Shown piece after piece: positions 33,403 through 42,138 of a stretch of 64,000 nt of DNA; position 1 is the first letter of the stretch, and the number at the start of each line of letters is the position of its first letter. The stretch comes from Paenibacillus antarcticus (GTDB lineage: Bacteria; Bacillota; Bacilli; Paenibacillales; Paenibacillaceae). The notes under the pieces were generated by a model. It saw only the letters and a list, made by a program, of their open reading frames with translations, had not been told where the DNA came from and ran no database searches. Position numbers and translations under genes: made by a program. Location: contig NZ_LVJI01000001.1 in the NCBI RefSeq assembly GCF_001637225.1, forward strand, positions 496,001 through 560,000, in the 5' to 3' direction.

Positions 33403-34554
33403 CTATAATGTCTGTTCCTTAACATGCGTCTGTGCAAATTGAGGAGGATTAAACCAATTCCCACTTTTAGCCCAAGTCGGGTCAAGAGGAATCCATTTGT
33501 TCTCATCCGTCAAAAAAACTTCATTCCATGCGTGAGGTCCATAGCCACCTTGTCCGTTGTACCCAAGTCCAGTGACCACTTTGACCTTGAGGCCTTGTGA
33601 TCGTGCCATGACAGCATATAATCTAGCATAATCTATACATACGCCAAGTTTCGTGTCAAAGGTATTCTGTGGTGTCTGTTCATGCCATATGCCCTTTTGT
33701 TCATAGTCATCCACTTTACGATTATCATAAGAAATACGCGAGCCTACCCAGTCATATAATAGACGTGCCTTCTTTTCCTCACCCTTAGCTTGACCAGCAA
33801 TCTTCTCAGCTGCTTGCTCAATATCAGCCGGAATAGACCGGTCAATCAAGTCATATTTACGCTGAAGAATACCACCTAGCTCTTTCTCTACGGCCTTCGT
33901 AAACACTGGAAGTTTTTCTTTCACCAGATTCCCCGATAGTGGTTCAATAATCATCTTCGCGCCATCTTGATAGATTGGTGAATCCTCAACATAATGACTA
34001 AAGGTCTGGTTGGGATATAGCGTAACGAATATGAACAGAAATGCTACAACGAGAATGCAACGAGTCATACCCATTATTCCGCCAATCGCGAGACCCGCTA
34101 GACGACTCAGTAGGTTAGCTGGATTTTTGTGGCGACTAGAGAACAACGACATCCTTCTACCAAATATCAAAGAGATGAGGACATTGAACAATAATCGAAT
34201 CAATGAATAAATAATAATAAACAACACGGCAAAGCGCATTAACGGGAAATCTGCCATGGACGTCATAAACGTATAATAGGCCTGTTCCCACCCATTCAAG
34301 TCTCTGTTGGGCAATTTCGTAGCATAATCTACTAGCCACAACTGCAAACGAGATGATAACCATATGGTAAAAGGAACGGATATCGCCAATCCAAGGAGCG
34401 TAAGGATAACGCCACACAGCAGCGTAAACAATCTACCTGCCGAATTGGATGCTCCCCTACGCCAGCCTTGGAATAACGATATCCCTAAAATACACACTAG
34501 GAATATAGTGACTATATTGAAATCTTGTAAACTTTGAAACCATGTGTAGAACAC
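33403..34554 (-). CDS. CvpA-like membrane protein with C-terminal transglutaminase-like domain
   Basis: Membrane protein of 383 residues. The N-terminal 200 residues contain about four or five hydrophobic segments in a CvpA-like order (LVCILGISLFQGWRRGASNS, LLGLAISVPFTIWLSSRL, FAVLFIIIYSLIRLLFNVLI, GGIMGMTRCILVVAFLFIFV). The C-terminal domain (about 260-380) has the papain-like triad: Cys in LGVCIDYARLYAVMARSQGL, His in GPHAWNEVFL and Asp in WIPLDPTW. It may act on peptides or peptidoglycan outside. GTG start behind GGGGAG. It follows a small membrane-protein gene (41 bp gap), probably in one unit. Confidence 0.83.
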   Translation of the reverse strand: MFYTWFQSLQDFNIVTIFLVCILGISLFQGWRRGASNSAGRLFTLLCGVILTLLGLAISVPFTIWLSSRLQLWLVDYATKLPNRDLNGWEQAYYTFMTSMADFPLMRFAVLFIIIYSLIRLLFNVLISLIFGRRMSLFSSRHKNPANLLSRLAGLAIGGIMGMTRCILVVAFLFIFVTLYPNQTFSHYVEDSPIYQDGAKMIIEPLSGNLVKEKLPVFTKAVEKELGGILQRKYDLIDRSIPADIEQAAEKIAGQAKGEEKKARLLYDWVGSRISYDNRKVDDYEQKGIWHEQTPQNTFDTKLGVCIDYARLYAVMARSQGLKVKVVTGLGYNGQGGYGPHAWNEVFLTDENKWIPLDPTWAKSGNWFNPPQFAQTHVKEQTL

Positions 34555-34595
34555 GTTATTGATCTCCCCTTTATTTATATGCAGGGATGGACTAC

Positions 34596-35048
34596 TTACT
34601 TAGATGTGGTTGATCCGTTACTCTGCGCACTCTCAATGAATGTAATGATGGTATCATTTACTTTCCATTCTCCCAAAGGAACCCCTTTGAAAGTAACCTC
34701 TACCGTTTCAGTTCCAGTCTCACCTTTCAGACTCACATTAGGTGTCGTTACGGCATAGCTCCCATCAGCGTTCTTTGTATACTTTGCATCTTTAGCTTCT
34801 TTTAACATCATATTCATAGCTTCGCTTTTAACCGTATCTACGGTCTCATCTTTTATTGTTGTAACAACTTCTCCGATCTTATCCAGAGAGATACCACTAT
34901 AAATAAGCAGCCCTGCCACAATCACAATTGCAAGTACCCATTTCACCATGGTCTTAACTAGATTAAGAACGACAAAGAGCACAACGAGCGCGATGACAAT
35001 CACTAGCCAATTTTGTTGCAAAAAGTCAGTCCATACCTGTACGTTCAT
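34596..35048 (-). CDS. membrane protein of unknown function
   Basis: Protein of 150 residues with two adjacent membrane segments (about 13-33 WLVIVIALVVLFVVLNLV and 37-52 WVLAIVIVAGLLIYSG) followed by a Lys/Asp-rich outside part with a beta-rich end (VSLKGETGTETVEVTFKGVP). GGGAGTG lies 10 bases before ATG. It is encoded directly before the CvpA/transglutaminase protein on the same strand, which suggests that the two work together at the envelope. No family was recognised. Confidence 0.75.
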   Translation of the reverse strand: MNVQVWTDFLQQNWLVIVIALVVLFVVLNLVKTMVKWVLAIVIVAGLLIYSGISLDKIGEVVTTIKDETVDTVKSEAMNMMLKEAKDAKYTKNADGSYAVTTPNVSLKGETGTETVEVTFKGVPLGEWKVNDTIITFIESAQSNGSTTSK

Positions 35049-35266
35049 TTAATTTAATACACTCCCATCGACTAAGCTAACTTACGACCATCTATTTAAT
35101 AGAGAGTCATTTCTTAATTATACATGATTCCCAGATAACCTGTAAGCTTAACCCTACTTTCATAAAAAAAGGTATATGCAGGTCTGTTTCAACGTACAAG
35201 TAGTAGATAGGGATAAGCGGTTGGTTATCGACGTCATTTAACAATATGCTTAAAAGGAGTGATGAT

Positions 35267-36448
35267 GTGAAAACGGCTTTTTGGCTCTATCTATTTCTTT
35301 TCTTGGCCTTTTTTGATCTCCATGCCCAGTATCCTATTCTTACCCCATTTGCCATTTCCATTGGAGCAGCTCCCGTCTTTATTGGATGGATGATGGGTAT
35401 TTATGCACTTACGCATCTCCCTGGCAATATCATTGCAGGGAAGGTGATCGATCGCCATGGGAGCCGTCGTTACATCATCTTCAGTCTTCTATCTGCAGGT
35501 GTTATCCTTCTTCTCCAATCATATGTTCAGTTCCCTTGGCAACTGCTGGTATTACGTTCTCTCAGCGGTTTTGTACTAGCCTTTCTATCGCCAGCTTGTC
35601 TAGCCCTTCTGGCCTCACTATCTCAAGACCCTGTCACTCAAGGGAAATACATGTCAGGACATGGAGTTATACACACTCTAGCCTCGGTCATTTCACCTGC
35701 CGCAGGTGCGTTTATTGTCGCTAATGCAGGATATTCGGGGACTTTTCAGAGTCTTGGATGGTTGCTAATCGCCACTGGTGTGATGGCTATCTTCATGGTT
35801 CCTTCGTCGGCATCCATGTTGAAATCTGCGCCCAAAGATGGAATAAGGGATCATACACTTCTATCCGATCCACTCTCACAGACACAACCTGCTCCAATCT
35901 CTTGGCGCTACTTCACGCTTCCATTCGTCGTGGCCTTTGCACAAGGTATTCTTTTCTTTGAGCTTCCCCTCCGGAATACAGGGATATCGGGAATCATGTC
36001 CACAGGTATTCTATTCTCAATAATTAGTGTAGGCGCACTTCTTACGCTATGTTTGTTCTTTCTCAATCGTTACTCTCCTGTAAAACGAGTCGTTAGTGGA
36101 ATTATGATCATGGCTTGTTGTTTCTTCACTCTAGCAGCATTACCAGGAATCCCTTTAGTCTACATCCTTTTTGTGTTAGGTGCATCGAAAGGGATTATTT
36201 TCCCTGCCATGGCCTTATTATTCATCAAACTTAGTGGAGGCGGTCAATTAGGCCGAGTATTCTCTTTCCAATCCATCGCTATGTCCCTAGGTTCGTTCAT
36301 TGGGCCAGTTACAGCTGGACAGCTTCGTGGTCATCTTTCACCCTATTTTATTGCTTTTCTACTATTAATGGTTGGATTGATGATGTTGCCTATTCCTCGT
36401 CAGACCATTGCAACACGTTATCCACACAGCAACCCTAAGGTTCTATAG
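35267..36448 (+). CDS. MFS transporter
   Basis: Secondary transporter of the major facilitator superfamily, 393 residues with 11-12 hydrophobic segments. Motif A between helices 2 and 3 reads GKVIDRHGSRRYI. The start is GTG 35267 with AAAGGAG placed correctly; the frame begins 7 codons earlier, where the ribosome binding site would lie inside the gene. The fold resembles drug-efflux (DHA1-like) members, but substrate and direction are not evident. It stands alone. Confidence 0.88.
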   Translation: MKTAFWLYLFLFLAFFDLHAQYPILTPFAISIGAAPVFIGWMMGIYALTHLPGNIIAGKVIDRHGSRRYIIFSLLSAGVILLLQSYVQFPWQLLVLRSLSGFVLAFLSPACLALLASLSQDPVTQGKYMSGHGVIHTLASVISPAAGAFIVANAGYSGTFQSLGWLLIATGVMAIFMVPSSASMLKSAPKDGIRDHTLLSDPLSQTQPAPISWRYFTLPFVVAFAQGILFFELPLRNTGISGIMSTGILFSIISVGALLTLCLFFLNRYSPVKRVVSGIMIMACCFFTLAALPGIPLVYILFVLGASKGIIFPAMALLFIKLSGGGQLGRVFSFQSIAMSLGSFIGPVTAGQLRGHLSPYFIAFLLLMVGLMMLPIPRQTIATRYPHSNPKVL

Positions 36449-36555
36449 GCAAAAGTACAAACAACTTCGGATAGGCCATTACACAATCCCTTTGCCCCCC
36501 TACACATAGGATACTGTGTGGTAAACAACTACGAAGGAAAGCGAGGTGAATTATA

Positions 36556-36705
36556 ATGAGCCATTTTAATCACTGTTGTCCTCCCGTACCACAACCCCTA
36601 CCGATCGCTGTCGCTCCTTGTGTTGGAGGGAGTACGACAGGAATGATTCTAGTTCTTTTTATATTATTAGTCATCATTTTGCGTACATTCCCATTCTTTT
36701 GTTAA
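36556..36705 (+). CDS. YjcZ-like small sporulation protein, 49 residues
   Basis: Small protein with a Cys/Pro-rich start (MSHFNHCCPPVPQPLPIAVA) and a C-terminal membrane segment after GGST (TGMILVLFILLVIILRTF). This layout matches the YjcZ-type family of short proteins abundant in spore formers. A GAGGTGA ribosome binding site is present. CATAGGATA at 36505-36513 fits the -10 element (CATANNNTA) of mother-cell sigma-K promoters. The ending RTFPFFC adds a terminal Cys. Function in the spore is unknown. Confidence 0.78.
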   Translation: MSHFNHCCPPVPQPLPIAVAPCVGGSTTGMILVLFILLVIILRTFPFFC

Positions 36706-36727
36706 TCATTTTATAAAAGCAATATCT

Positions 36728-36751
36728 GGGTCCGCCATACTATGGGGGACC
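36728..36751 (+). terminator. weak stem-loop after the YjcZ-like gene
   Basis: GGGTCCGCCAT pairs with ATGGGGGACC; the following stretch is only moderately T-rich (TATATCTTCTGTTTT), so termination may be partial. Confidence 0.5.
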
Positions 36752-36874
36752 TATATCTTCTGTTTTGCATGTAACTCGTAAAAAAAGATACACTAGGATT
36801 ACCCGTACGATTCATTCTAACATTTCCCGGGGAATTCTGAGGAATCTCTCCTCTCGTCATGAGGTGAACCAGCT

Positions 36875-37225
36875 ATGTCTATATATATTATTGTCGAAGG
36901 AAAGAACGATCGCAGTAAGCTGAGACGCCTACTTATGCCTGATGTAAGCATTCTGTGTACATTCGGTACTTTGAACTCCTTGAAGTTGGAGTCCTTACTT
37001 AACAAGGTACAAGACGATGAAGTATATCTTTTTATGGACAATGATAGTTCAGGAAAGAAAATACGTGGTGTTTTGCGTGATTCTTTACCTGATGCTGCTC
37101 ATATGTATACACGCCGTGGTTATGCAGGGGTTGAGGGTACGCCTGATGAGTATCTCATTGCGCAATTGGAAAAAGCATCACTTCATGAATTCATCATCTA
37201 TTCAAACATACCCGATAGCTTTTGA
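36875..37225 (+). CDS. TOPRIM domain protein (RNase M5/primase-like fold)
   Basis: Single-domain protein of 116 residues. It has both TOPRIM metal motifs: the Glu in YIIVEGKNDRSKLRRLL near the start and the DxD in YLFMDNDSSGKKIRG. The TPDEYL stretch near the end resembles the corresponding part of RNase M5. Small TOPRIM proteins like this (for example YusF of B. subtilis) lack the RNase M5 C-terminal domain and their activity is unknown. It lies alone, with a terminator shared with the converging sco gene. Confidence 0.85.
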   Translation: MSIYIIVEGKNDRSKLRRLLMPDVSILCTFGTLNSLKLESLLNKVQDDEVYLFMDNDSSGKKIRGVLRDSLPDAAHMYTRRGYAGVEGTPDEYLIAQLEKASLHEFIIYSNIPDSF

Positions 37226-37248
37226 GGGGTGACATTCATATACAAAAA

Positions 37249-37284
37249 AATCCTCATACCTACCCAGGGGTAAGTATGAGGATT
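37249..37284. terminator. bidirectional terminator between TOPRIM gene and sco gene
   Basis: Near-perfect stem AATCCTCATACCTACCC with GGGTAAGTATGAGGATT and a very short loop; A-run on the left gives T on the minus strand. Confidence 0.9.
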
Positions 37285-37305
37285 CCTATGTAAAGGTATG
37301 TTCAG

Positions 37306-37932
37306 TTACTCTTTTGCAAGATCCTTTATATCATTAACTAGTGTATCCACCGAGACATCTTCCGGGTCATTCGCGTTATACAAGTTACGAACCTGATTAT
37401 TCCGATCCACCAAAGCAATGAGATTAGCGTGCGAATAGTTACCATCTTTATCGCCTATAATCATCGTTTTAAATGATTTCTCTGCTAAATCCCATATCTG
37501 TTTCTTATCTCCCCGCAGGAAGTACCAGCCATTATAATCTACTTTGAACTTATCCCCGAACGCCTTGATCTTATCTACCGTATCCACTTCAGGATCAAAT
37601 GAAATGGAGACAAACTCAACATCTTCACCAAATGTTCCGTCTTCCACCAACTTCTTCTGTGCTTGGCTAAGCATAAAGGTCGTAATCGGGCATACATCAG
37701 GACAGCTGGTAAAAAAGAAGTAAAACAATCTCACCTTGCCCGTAGTATCTTCAAGCGTGACCGTCTTCTTATCAACATTTTCCAATGAGAAATCCTGAAC
37801 CGTTCCAATAACAGGCCACTTATCTTTACCTAGCCCTAAGGATGAAACCAATAAATATGCTGCGAAGATCAAAATGATAATGATAGAAATCCATGTCCAT
37901 TTATAACGTTTTAACGTTTGCATGAGAAACAC
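37306..37932 (-). CDS. SCO1/SenC family cytochrome oxidase assembly protein
   Basis: Membrane-anchored, outward-facing thioredoxin-fold protein that delivers copper to the CuA site of cytochrome c oxidase, about 208 residues. One membrane segment lies near the N-terminus (WISIIIILIFAAYLLVSSLG). The copper motif is in FTSCPDVCPITTFML, and the conserved His is in YSHANLIALV. The ctaB gene lies 60 bp upstream on the same strand, which supports a role in oxidase assembly. The start is uncertain: GTG 37932 has AGAGGGG close upstream; ATG 37923 and GTG/ATG codons up to 37956 are alternatives. Confidence 0.92.
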   Translation of the reverse strand: MFLMQTLKRYKWTWISIIIILIFAAYLLVSSLGLGKDKWPVIGTVQDFSLENVDKKTVTLEDTTGKVRLFYFFFTSCPDVCPITTFMLSQAQKKLVEDGTFGEDVEFVSISFDPEVDTVDKIKAFGDKFKVDYNGWYFLRGDKKQIWDLAEKSFKTMIIGDKDGNYSHANLIALVDRNNQVRNLYNANDPEDVSVDTLVNDIKDLAKE

Positions 37933-37983
37933 AAAACCCCTCTTTCGCTCAACCATATTTCACTAGGATTATCATTGCACAAT

Positions 37984-38919
37984 CTAATGTGTTGTGTTGA
38001 TGATTAAAATAATAAGACTCAATGTTAAGTAGTTAATAGAAAATAAGAATACTTTCTTAGCCCAAACCTCATCATTCTTCGCTTTGAAGCCTTGTAAAGA
38101 AAGATAAAGCCAAACCAAGGACAACACCAGTGAAATAACCATGTAATAAATACCCGCGTATCCATACACATACATTAGGATGGGTACTGGAATCAGAGCA
38201 ATAAGATAAGGAATCATTTGGATCTTAGTGCGTTTGATCCCCTTAACTACAGGCAGTAATGGATAGCCTGCTGCTCGATACTCTTCTACACGACGTATCC
38301 CTAGTGCCCAGAAGTGCGGAGGCTGCCATAGAAATAATAACGCAAATAACAATACAGCTCCCATATCTACTTTGCCTGTGACAGCAACATAACCAATAAC
38401 TGGTGGCATAGCTCCTGAAATCGCACCAACAGATGTACTCCATGTCGATGAGCGCTTAAGCCAGAGTGTATAGATCAATACGTAGACGGCCATACCTACA
38501 ATACCGAACAACCCAGCAAGGACTCCTGAGAATGCAAATAGTACCGTTAGGCCTAAGATTCCTAATATGATCGCATACCACAGTACAACTGTAGGCTTCA
38601 ATCGACCCATTGGCAACGAGCGGTCACGCGTCCGTTCCATTTTCAAATCAAGTTCCCGGTCAAAGTAGTTATTAAATACACATGAGGATGCCATCACTAA
38701 AATGGTACCCAGTAGGGTCATGATCATTTTTCCATATTGAAAATCCCATTGGGATGCTACCCAAAATCCTGCAAAAGCAGCGATTAAGTTGGAGCGAATA
38801 ATACCTGGTTTCGTTATATTATAGAAATCTCTCCAGGTTCCTGATTCGTTAGATGGTTTCTTATTTTCAGAAATCGCTACGGAATCCGAAGAAACTGGAT
38901 AACTTATATGATTTTCCAC
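37984..38919 (-). CDS. ctaB: heme O synthase (protoheme IX farnesyltransferase)
   Basis: Integral membrane prenyltransferase of 311 residues that adds farnesyl to heme B, making heme O for terminal oxidases. The UbiA-type first Asp-rich motif is NNYFDRELDLKMERTRDRS with LPMGR; the second region reads TSVGAISGAMPPVIGYVAVT. About nine hydrophobic segments are present. The start is GTG 38919 behind AGGAGG; an in-frame ATG 13 codons upstream lacks a signal. It is followed by the sco gene. ctaA and the oxidase subunits are outside the window. Confidence 0.96.
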   Translation of the reverse strand: MENHISYPVSSDSVAISENKKPSNESGTWRDFYNITKPGIIRSNLIAAFAGFWVASQWDFQYGKMIMTLLGTILVMASSCVFNNYFDRELDLKMERTRDRSLPMGRLKPTVVLWYAIILGILGLTVLFAFSGVLAGLFGIVGMAVYVLIYTLWLKRSSTWSTSVGAISGAMPPVIGYVAVTGKVDMGAVLLFALLFLWQPPHFWALGIRRVEEYRAAGYPLLPVVKGIKRTKIQMIPYLIALIPVPILMYVYGYAGIYYMVISLVLSLVWLYLSLQGFKAKNDEVWAKKVFLFSINYLTLSLIILIINTTH

Positions 38920-39093
38920 GCCTAAAGTTCCTCCTCTTTTCTGTGTTAAAGAGAACATAAAAATCCTCTGCTATAAAGTTTATCATATACGAAGTAAAAA
39001 GTATTCGACAATCAGTGCTATTTAACTTTCAATTTGACAATTTGATGACATTTGTCACTGCACTATCCGATAGAATGACTAAGAATTGGGTAT

Positions 39094-39107
39094 TTACTAT
39101 ATAGTAA
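39094..39107. promoter_or_regulatory. perfect 14-bp palindrome before the metal-dependent hydrolase gene
   Basis: TTACTATATAGTAA lies 25 bp before the start codon. A second small inverted repeat, TGACATTTGTCA, lies about 45 bp further upstream. Both may be regulator sites for this gene or divergent ctaB. Confidence 0.45.
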
Positions 39108-39132
39108 GGTTATCACAAAGGAGAGATTGCAT

Positions 39133-40122
39133 ATGGATACAGGCACACATCTAGTTATGGGAATCACCCTCGCAGGCTTAGCGCATATCGATCCTGCTGT
39201 CGCAGCAAGCCCTTCTCTTGCAATTGCTGTAGCTTTCGGAACTGTCATTGCATCACAAGCTCCAGATATCGATGGCGTCCTTCGTTTGAAGAATAATGCT
39301 GTATATATTCGTAATCACAGGGGGATTACACATTCCCTTCCCTTTTTACTTCTATGGACCGTTCTCATTACTGCGGTCATTACATTGGTATTTCGCGATG
39401 TATCTGTGCTCCACTTAGGCTTGTGGACCGGTATAGCTGTATGCGTTCATGTATTTAGTGATATGTTTAATACGTATGGTACACAGGCATTTCGCCCCTT
39501 TACTGAACGATGGATTTCATGGAATATTATTCACATTTTTGATCCATTCATATTCGGAACTCACTTAACCGCAATCTTGCTATGGGTTCTTGGAATGGTA
39601 CAACCTGCACCTCTATTCACAATTCTGTATAGTGTGACTATCTGTTATTATGCTTGGAGAACCATTGTTCATTTCCTAAAAACAGCGGAAGTCGCACGAC
39701 TGGACCCCAGTTATCTTGAAGGTGATAAATATTATGTGCTCCCTACGGTGTATCTGCGGCAATGGCATCTGGTCAAATTACGTTCTGACGGAAGTTATGA
39801 CATTGGAAGAGTGAACCGTAGCGATCTACAATGGAGTCAACAATCTGTAATCTCTTCAAATCATCCGGCAGTTGTGCACTCTAAAGAGCACGCTAACGTG
39901 AAAGCTTTCCTTTATTTCACTTCTTTTGCTGTAGCAGATGTAGAAATAATTATGAATGGTTATGTTGTTCGATGGGTCGATGTACGTTATCTTCACCGAA
40001 CGCAGTATCCTTTTGTAGCTGTAGTCGTTATGGACAACCATTTCACGCCGATCAGTTCATATATTGGATGGCTTAGCGAAGAAAAGATGAATGAACGCTT
40101 GTCCATTGATTATTCTTCTTGA
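39133..40122 (+). CDS. YdjM/YfhP-type membrane-bound metal-dependent hydrolase
   Basis: Protein of 329 residues of the YdjM/DUF457 family. Conserved polar motifs lie between membrane segments: DTGTHLVMGITLAGLAHID at the start, SQAPDIDGVLRLKN, and RNHRGITHSLPFLLLW; they could bind a metal ion. Four or five hydrophobic segments fill the first 190 residues, then a soluble tail of about 140 residues follows. The ATG at 39133 is preferred over an in-frame TTG at 39127 because AAAGGAGAG sits at the right distance. The reaction is unknown. Confidence 0.85.
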   Translation: MDTGTHLVMGITLAGLAHIDPAVAASPSLAIAVAFGTVIASQAPDIDGVLRLKNNAVYIRNHRGITHSLPFLLLWTVLITAVITLVFRDVSVLHLGLWTGIAVCVHVFSDMFNTYGTQAFRPFTERWISWNIIHIFDPFIFGTHLTAILLWVLGMVQPAPLFTILYSVTICYYAWRTIVHFLKTAEVARLDPSYLEGDKYYVLPTVYLRQWHLVKLRSDGSYDIGRVNRSDLQWSQQSVISSNHPAVVHSKEHANVKAFLYFTSFAVADVEIIMNGYVVRWVDVRYLHRTQYPFVAVVVMDNHFTPISSYIGWLSEEKMNERLSIDYSS

Positions 40123-40159
40123 CAAGAGGAATACACCCGAGTCTAATATACAAGTAGAA

Positions 40160-40195
40160 GGATGTTACCGCCTATACAAAGGCGGTATCCTTTTT
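40160..40195 (+). terminator. terminator of the metal-dependent hydrolase gene
   Basis: Stem GGATGTTACCGCC/GGCGGTATCC around ATACAAA, followed by five T. Confidence 0.85.
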
Positions 40196-40221
40196 ATGCG
40201 ATGCCACAATAAACATATGCT

Positions 40222-40248
40222 AAAAAACCTAGAGCAATCGCTCTAGGC
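40222..40248 (-). terminator. terminator of the SASP gene
   Basis: Perfect 8-bp stem CCTAGAGC/GCTCTAGG with an AATC (minus: GATT) tetraloop and T-run on the minus strand. Confidence 0.88.
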
Positions 40249-40298
40249 TTTCACAATGGAATTCATATATCAATCGATGCGTTACGTACGGTGAACAT

Positions 40299-40514
40299 TT
40301 ATTTACCCGATAGAGATTGTTCTGCTATTTGGACTAAGCGTTTCGTAATATACCCTCCGAGAGAACCTACTTCTCGTGAAGTATAGTTACCATAATAGCC
40401 ATCCTGCGGAATCGTAACACCGAGTTCTTGAGCAGCCTCCATTTTAAGTTGTTGTAGCGCTGCTCTTGCCTGAGGAACCACGAGATTGTTGGAACTTGAT
40501 TGTCCTTGTGCCAT
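40299..40514 (-). CDS. alpha/beta-type small acid-soluble spore protein
   Basis: DNA-coating protein of the dormant spore, 71 residues. The family's conserved blocks are present: NNLVVPQARAALQQLKMEAA, QELGVTI, DGYYGNYTSREVGSLGGYIT and KRLVQIAEQSL. The Glu near TSRE and the ELGV segment include the GPR protease cleavage area (EAAQELGV). It is a sigma-G type gene: a GAATA-N17-CATACTA promoter lies upstream. A paralogue occurs at 43354-43593. Confidence 0.97.
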   Translation of the reverse strand: MAQGQSSSNNLVVPQARAALQQLKMEAAQELGVTIPQDGYYGNYTSREVGSLGGYITKRLVQIAEQSLSGK

Positions 40515-40568
40515 AATAATAATCTCCTTTCACTTCTGTTTCTGTAATGAAGTGCAAGCTTGCAAGCT

Positions 40569-40597
40569 TAGTATGGCTACATCGTGAGACATTATTC
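40569..40597 (-). promoter_or_regulatory. candidate sigma-G promoter of the SASP gene
   Basis: On the minus strand GAATA (-35), 17 bases, CATACTA (-10). The -10 matches the sigma-G form CATNNTA; its distance of about 55 bp from the ATG is suitable. Confidence 0.6.
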
Positions 40598-40632
40598 TTT
40601 AATTCCCTAAATAAACACTGGAGGTTTTTGAC

Positions 40633-40818
40633 ATGAATAAAGGTCTATCATTATGGTTCGCAGCGTCCTCAATCATTATCCTAGCTGTAGCAGCTATCGC
40701 TATTACATATTCAGGATGGATCGCTTTACTATTAACCCTCATCGGTATTTGTAATATTGGATGGGGTTTTGTTATCAAAGCCAAACAAAGAAGAGCATCC
40801 CTTAAGAGTTCTAACTAA
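40633..40818 (+). CDS. small two-helix membrane protein (DUF5325-like)
   Basis: Protein of 61 residues: two membrane segments (LWFAASSIIILAVAAIAITY and WIALLLTLIGICNIGWGFVI) and a basic tail (KAKQRRASLKSSN) that should face the cytoplasm. A GGAGG ribosome binding site supports it. The size and layout resemble the DUF5325/YlaF group of Bacillales, which is uncharacterised. It ends where the converging trpS gene ends (4-bp overlap). Confidence 0.75.
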   Translation: MNKGLSLWFAASSIIILAVAAIAITYSGWIALLLTLIGICNIGWGFVIKAKQRRASLKSSN

Positions 40819-41810
40819 TGTTTCTTTGAAGACAGGAAACCCATGCGTTGCTTCACTTCATCCAACGTTTGCGTTGCAATTTCACTGGCATTCTGCGCTC
40901 CTTGAGCTAGGATGTCTCGAATTTCACCTGAGGATCGAATGTCATAATAGCGATTTTGTAATGGCTCTAGTGTAGCAACAATAACTTCAGCAAGATCCTT
41001 TTTAAAACCACCATACATTTTACCTTCATATTTCACTCGAATGTCTTCAAGAGACATATCTGAACATTGAGAGTAAATACTCATCAGATTGCTTACCTCA
41101 GGTTTGTTTACCACATCATATCTTACTTCTGCACCAGAATCCGTTGTAGCTCTGCTGATCTTTTTACGAATAACATCAGGTTCATCTAATAGTGCAATGA
41201 AACTACCTGGGACAGCACTACTCTTGCTCATCTTTTTAGTACCGTCGTCTAGAGACATGATCCGTGCTCCAACTTCTGGAATGTAAGGTTCAGGAGCCGT
41301 AAAGTATTTTCCAAAGCGACTATTGAAACGTCCTGCTAGATCACGCGTCAGTTCCAAATGCTGCTTCTGATCATCACCTACTGGAACTAGATCGGCGTTA
41401 TAGAGTAGGATATCTGCAGCCATCAGTGACGGATATACAAACAAACCTGCCCCAATGGATTCTTTTCCATTCGACTTATCCTTAAACTGAGTCATCCGTT
41501 CCAACTCACCCATAGTTGTTAATGTAGTTAATAACCATCCTAGTTCCGCATGCTGTGGTACAGCTGACTGCAAGAACACATTCGATTTAGCAGGATCAAT
41601 CCCTGCAGCAATAAATAAGGCCGCATTAGCTTCCGAAAGATCGCGCAGTGTCTCTGGTTCTTGTGGCACCGTAATTGCATGCAGATCAGCAACCATGAAA
41701 TAACATTGATGAAGATCCTGTAACTTCACGAAATTCTTCATTGCACCGATATAATTCCCTAACGTTAACCGTCCACTAGGTTGTATGCCTGAAAGTACTC
41801 TTTTTTTCAA
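40815..41810 (-). CDS. trpS: tryptophanyl-tRNA synthetase
   Basis: Charges tRNA-Trp, 331 residues, class Ic. The HIGH-like motif is in IQPSGRLTLGNYIGAMKNF (about residues 10-28); the KMSKS motif is complete in DDGTKKMSKSSAVPG. The start is TTG 41810, with AGGAGGGG upstream; the frame stays open far beyond it through the leader, without other signals. Expression is controlled by a T-box leader with a UGG specifier, terminator and its own promoter. The converging neighbour overlaps the 3' end by 4 bp. Confidence 0.97.
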   Translation of the reverse strand: MKKRVLSGIQPSGRLTLGNYIGAMKNFVKLQDLHQCYFMVADLHAITVPQEPETLRDLSEANAALFIAAGIDPAKSNVFLQSAVPQHAELGWLLTTLTTMGELERMTQFKDKSNGKESIGAGLFVYPSLMAADILLYNADLVPVGDDQKQHLELTRDLAGRFNSRFGKYFTAPEPYIPEVGARIMSLDDGTKKMSKSSAVPGSFIALLDEPDVIRKKISRATTDSGAEVRYDVVNKPEVSNLMSIYSQCSDMSLEDIRVKYEGKMYGGFKKDLAEVIVATLEPLQNRYYDIRSSGEIRDILAQGAQNASEIATQTLDEVKQRMGFLSSKKH

Positions 41811-41839
41811 TTTAACCCCTCCTAAATAATAAATAAAAC

Positions 41840-42131
41840 AACAGAAAAAGGCCCACATCCGCAAGGGACGTGAGACCGTGGTGCCACCCTTATTTATCGT
41901 AAAAAAGCTGATTGTTCTAATGAAACAACAATACACTTACGACCTTAATTCCCGTAACGTGGAAAATACGGCCTGCCTATTAAGGAACTTACCATTCCCG
42001 TTCAACTCGGCACTCAAGGGTCCATTCGGCACATCGGCTCCACCGGTTCGCATCAACCACCGGCTTTCTGAAGGTCATCCGTCTAGCTTACTTGTCCCTA
42101 TCATCGTGTTCATGATTTTAATGAAATACTT
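41840..42131 (-). ncRNA. T-box leader of trpS (tRNA-Trp responsive)
   Basis: The minus strand contains the T-box sequence AGGGTGGCACCACGG (consensus AGGGTGGNACCGCG; 41890-41876). It is followed by a terminator, and upstream lies a stem I region with GAATGGACC, where TGG is the Trp specifier codon. Uncharged tRNA-Trp should pair with the specifier and the T-box and stop the terminator from forming. The transcript start is placed about 42131 from the promoter. Confidence 0.95.
41845..41878 (-). terminator. regulated terminator of the trpS T-box
   Basis: Minus-strand stem GGTCTCACGTCC with GGATGTGGGCC around CTTGC, followed by five T. The 5' arm overlaps the end of the T-box sequence, so pairing with tRNA-stabilised antiterminator is exclusive. 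Confidence 0.9.
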
Positions 42132-42138
42132 AAATGCA

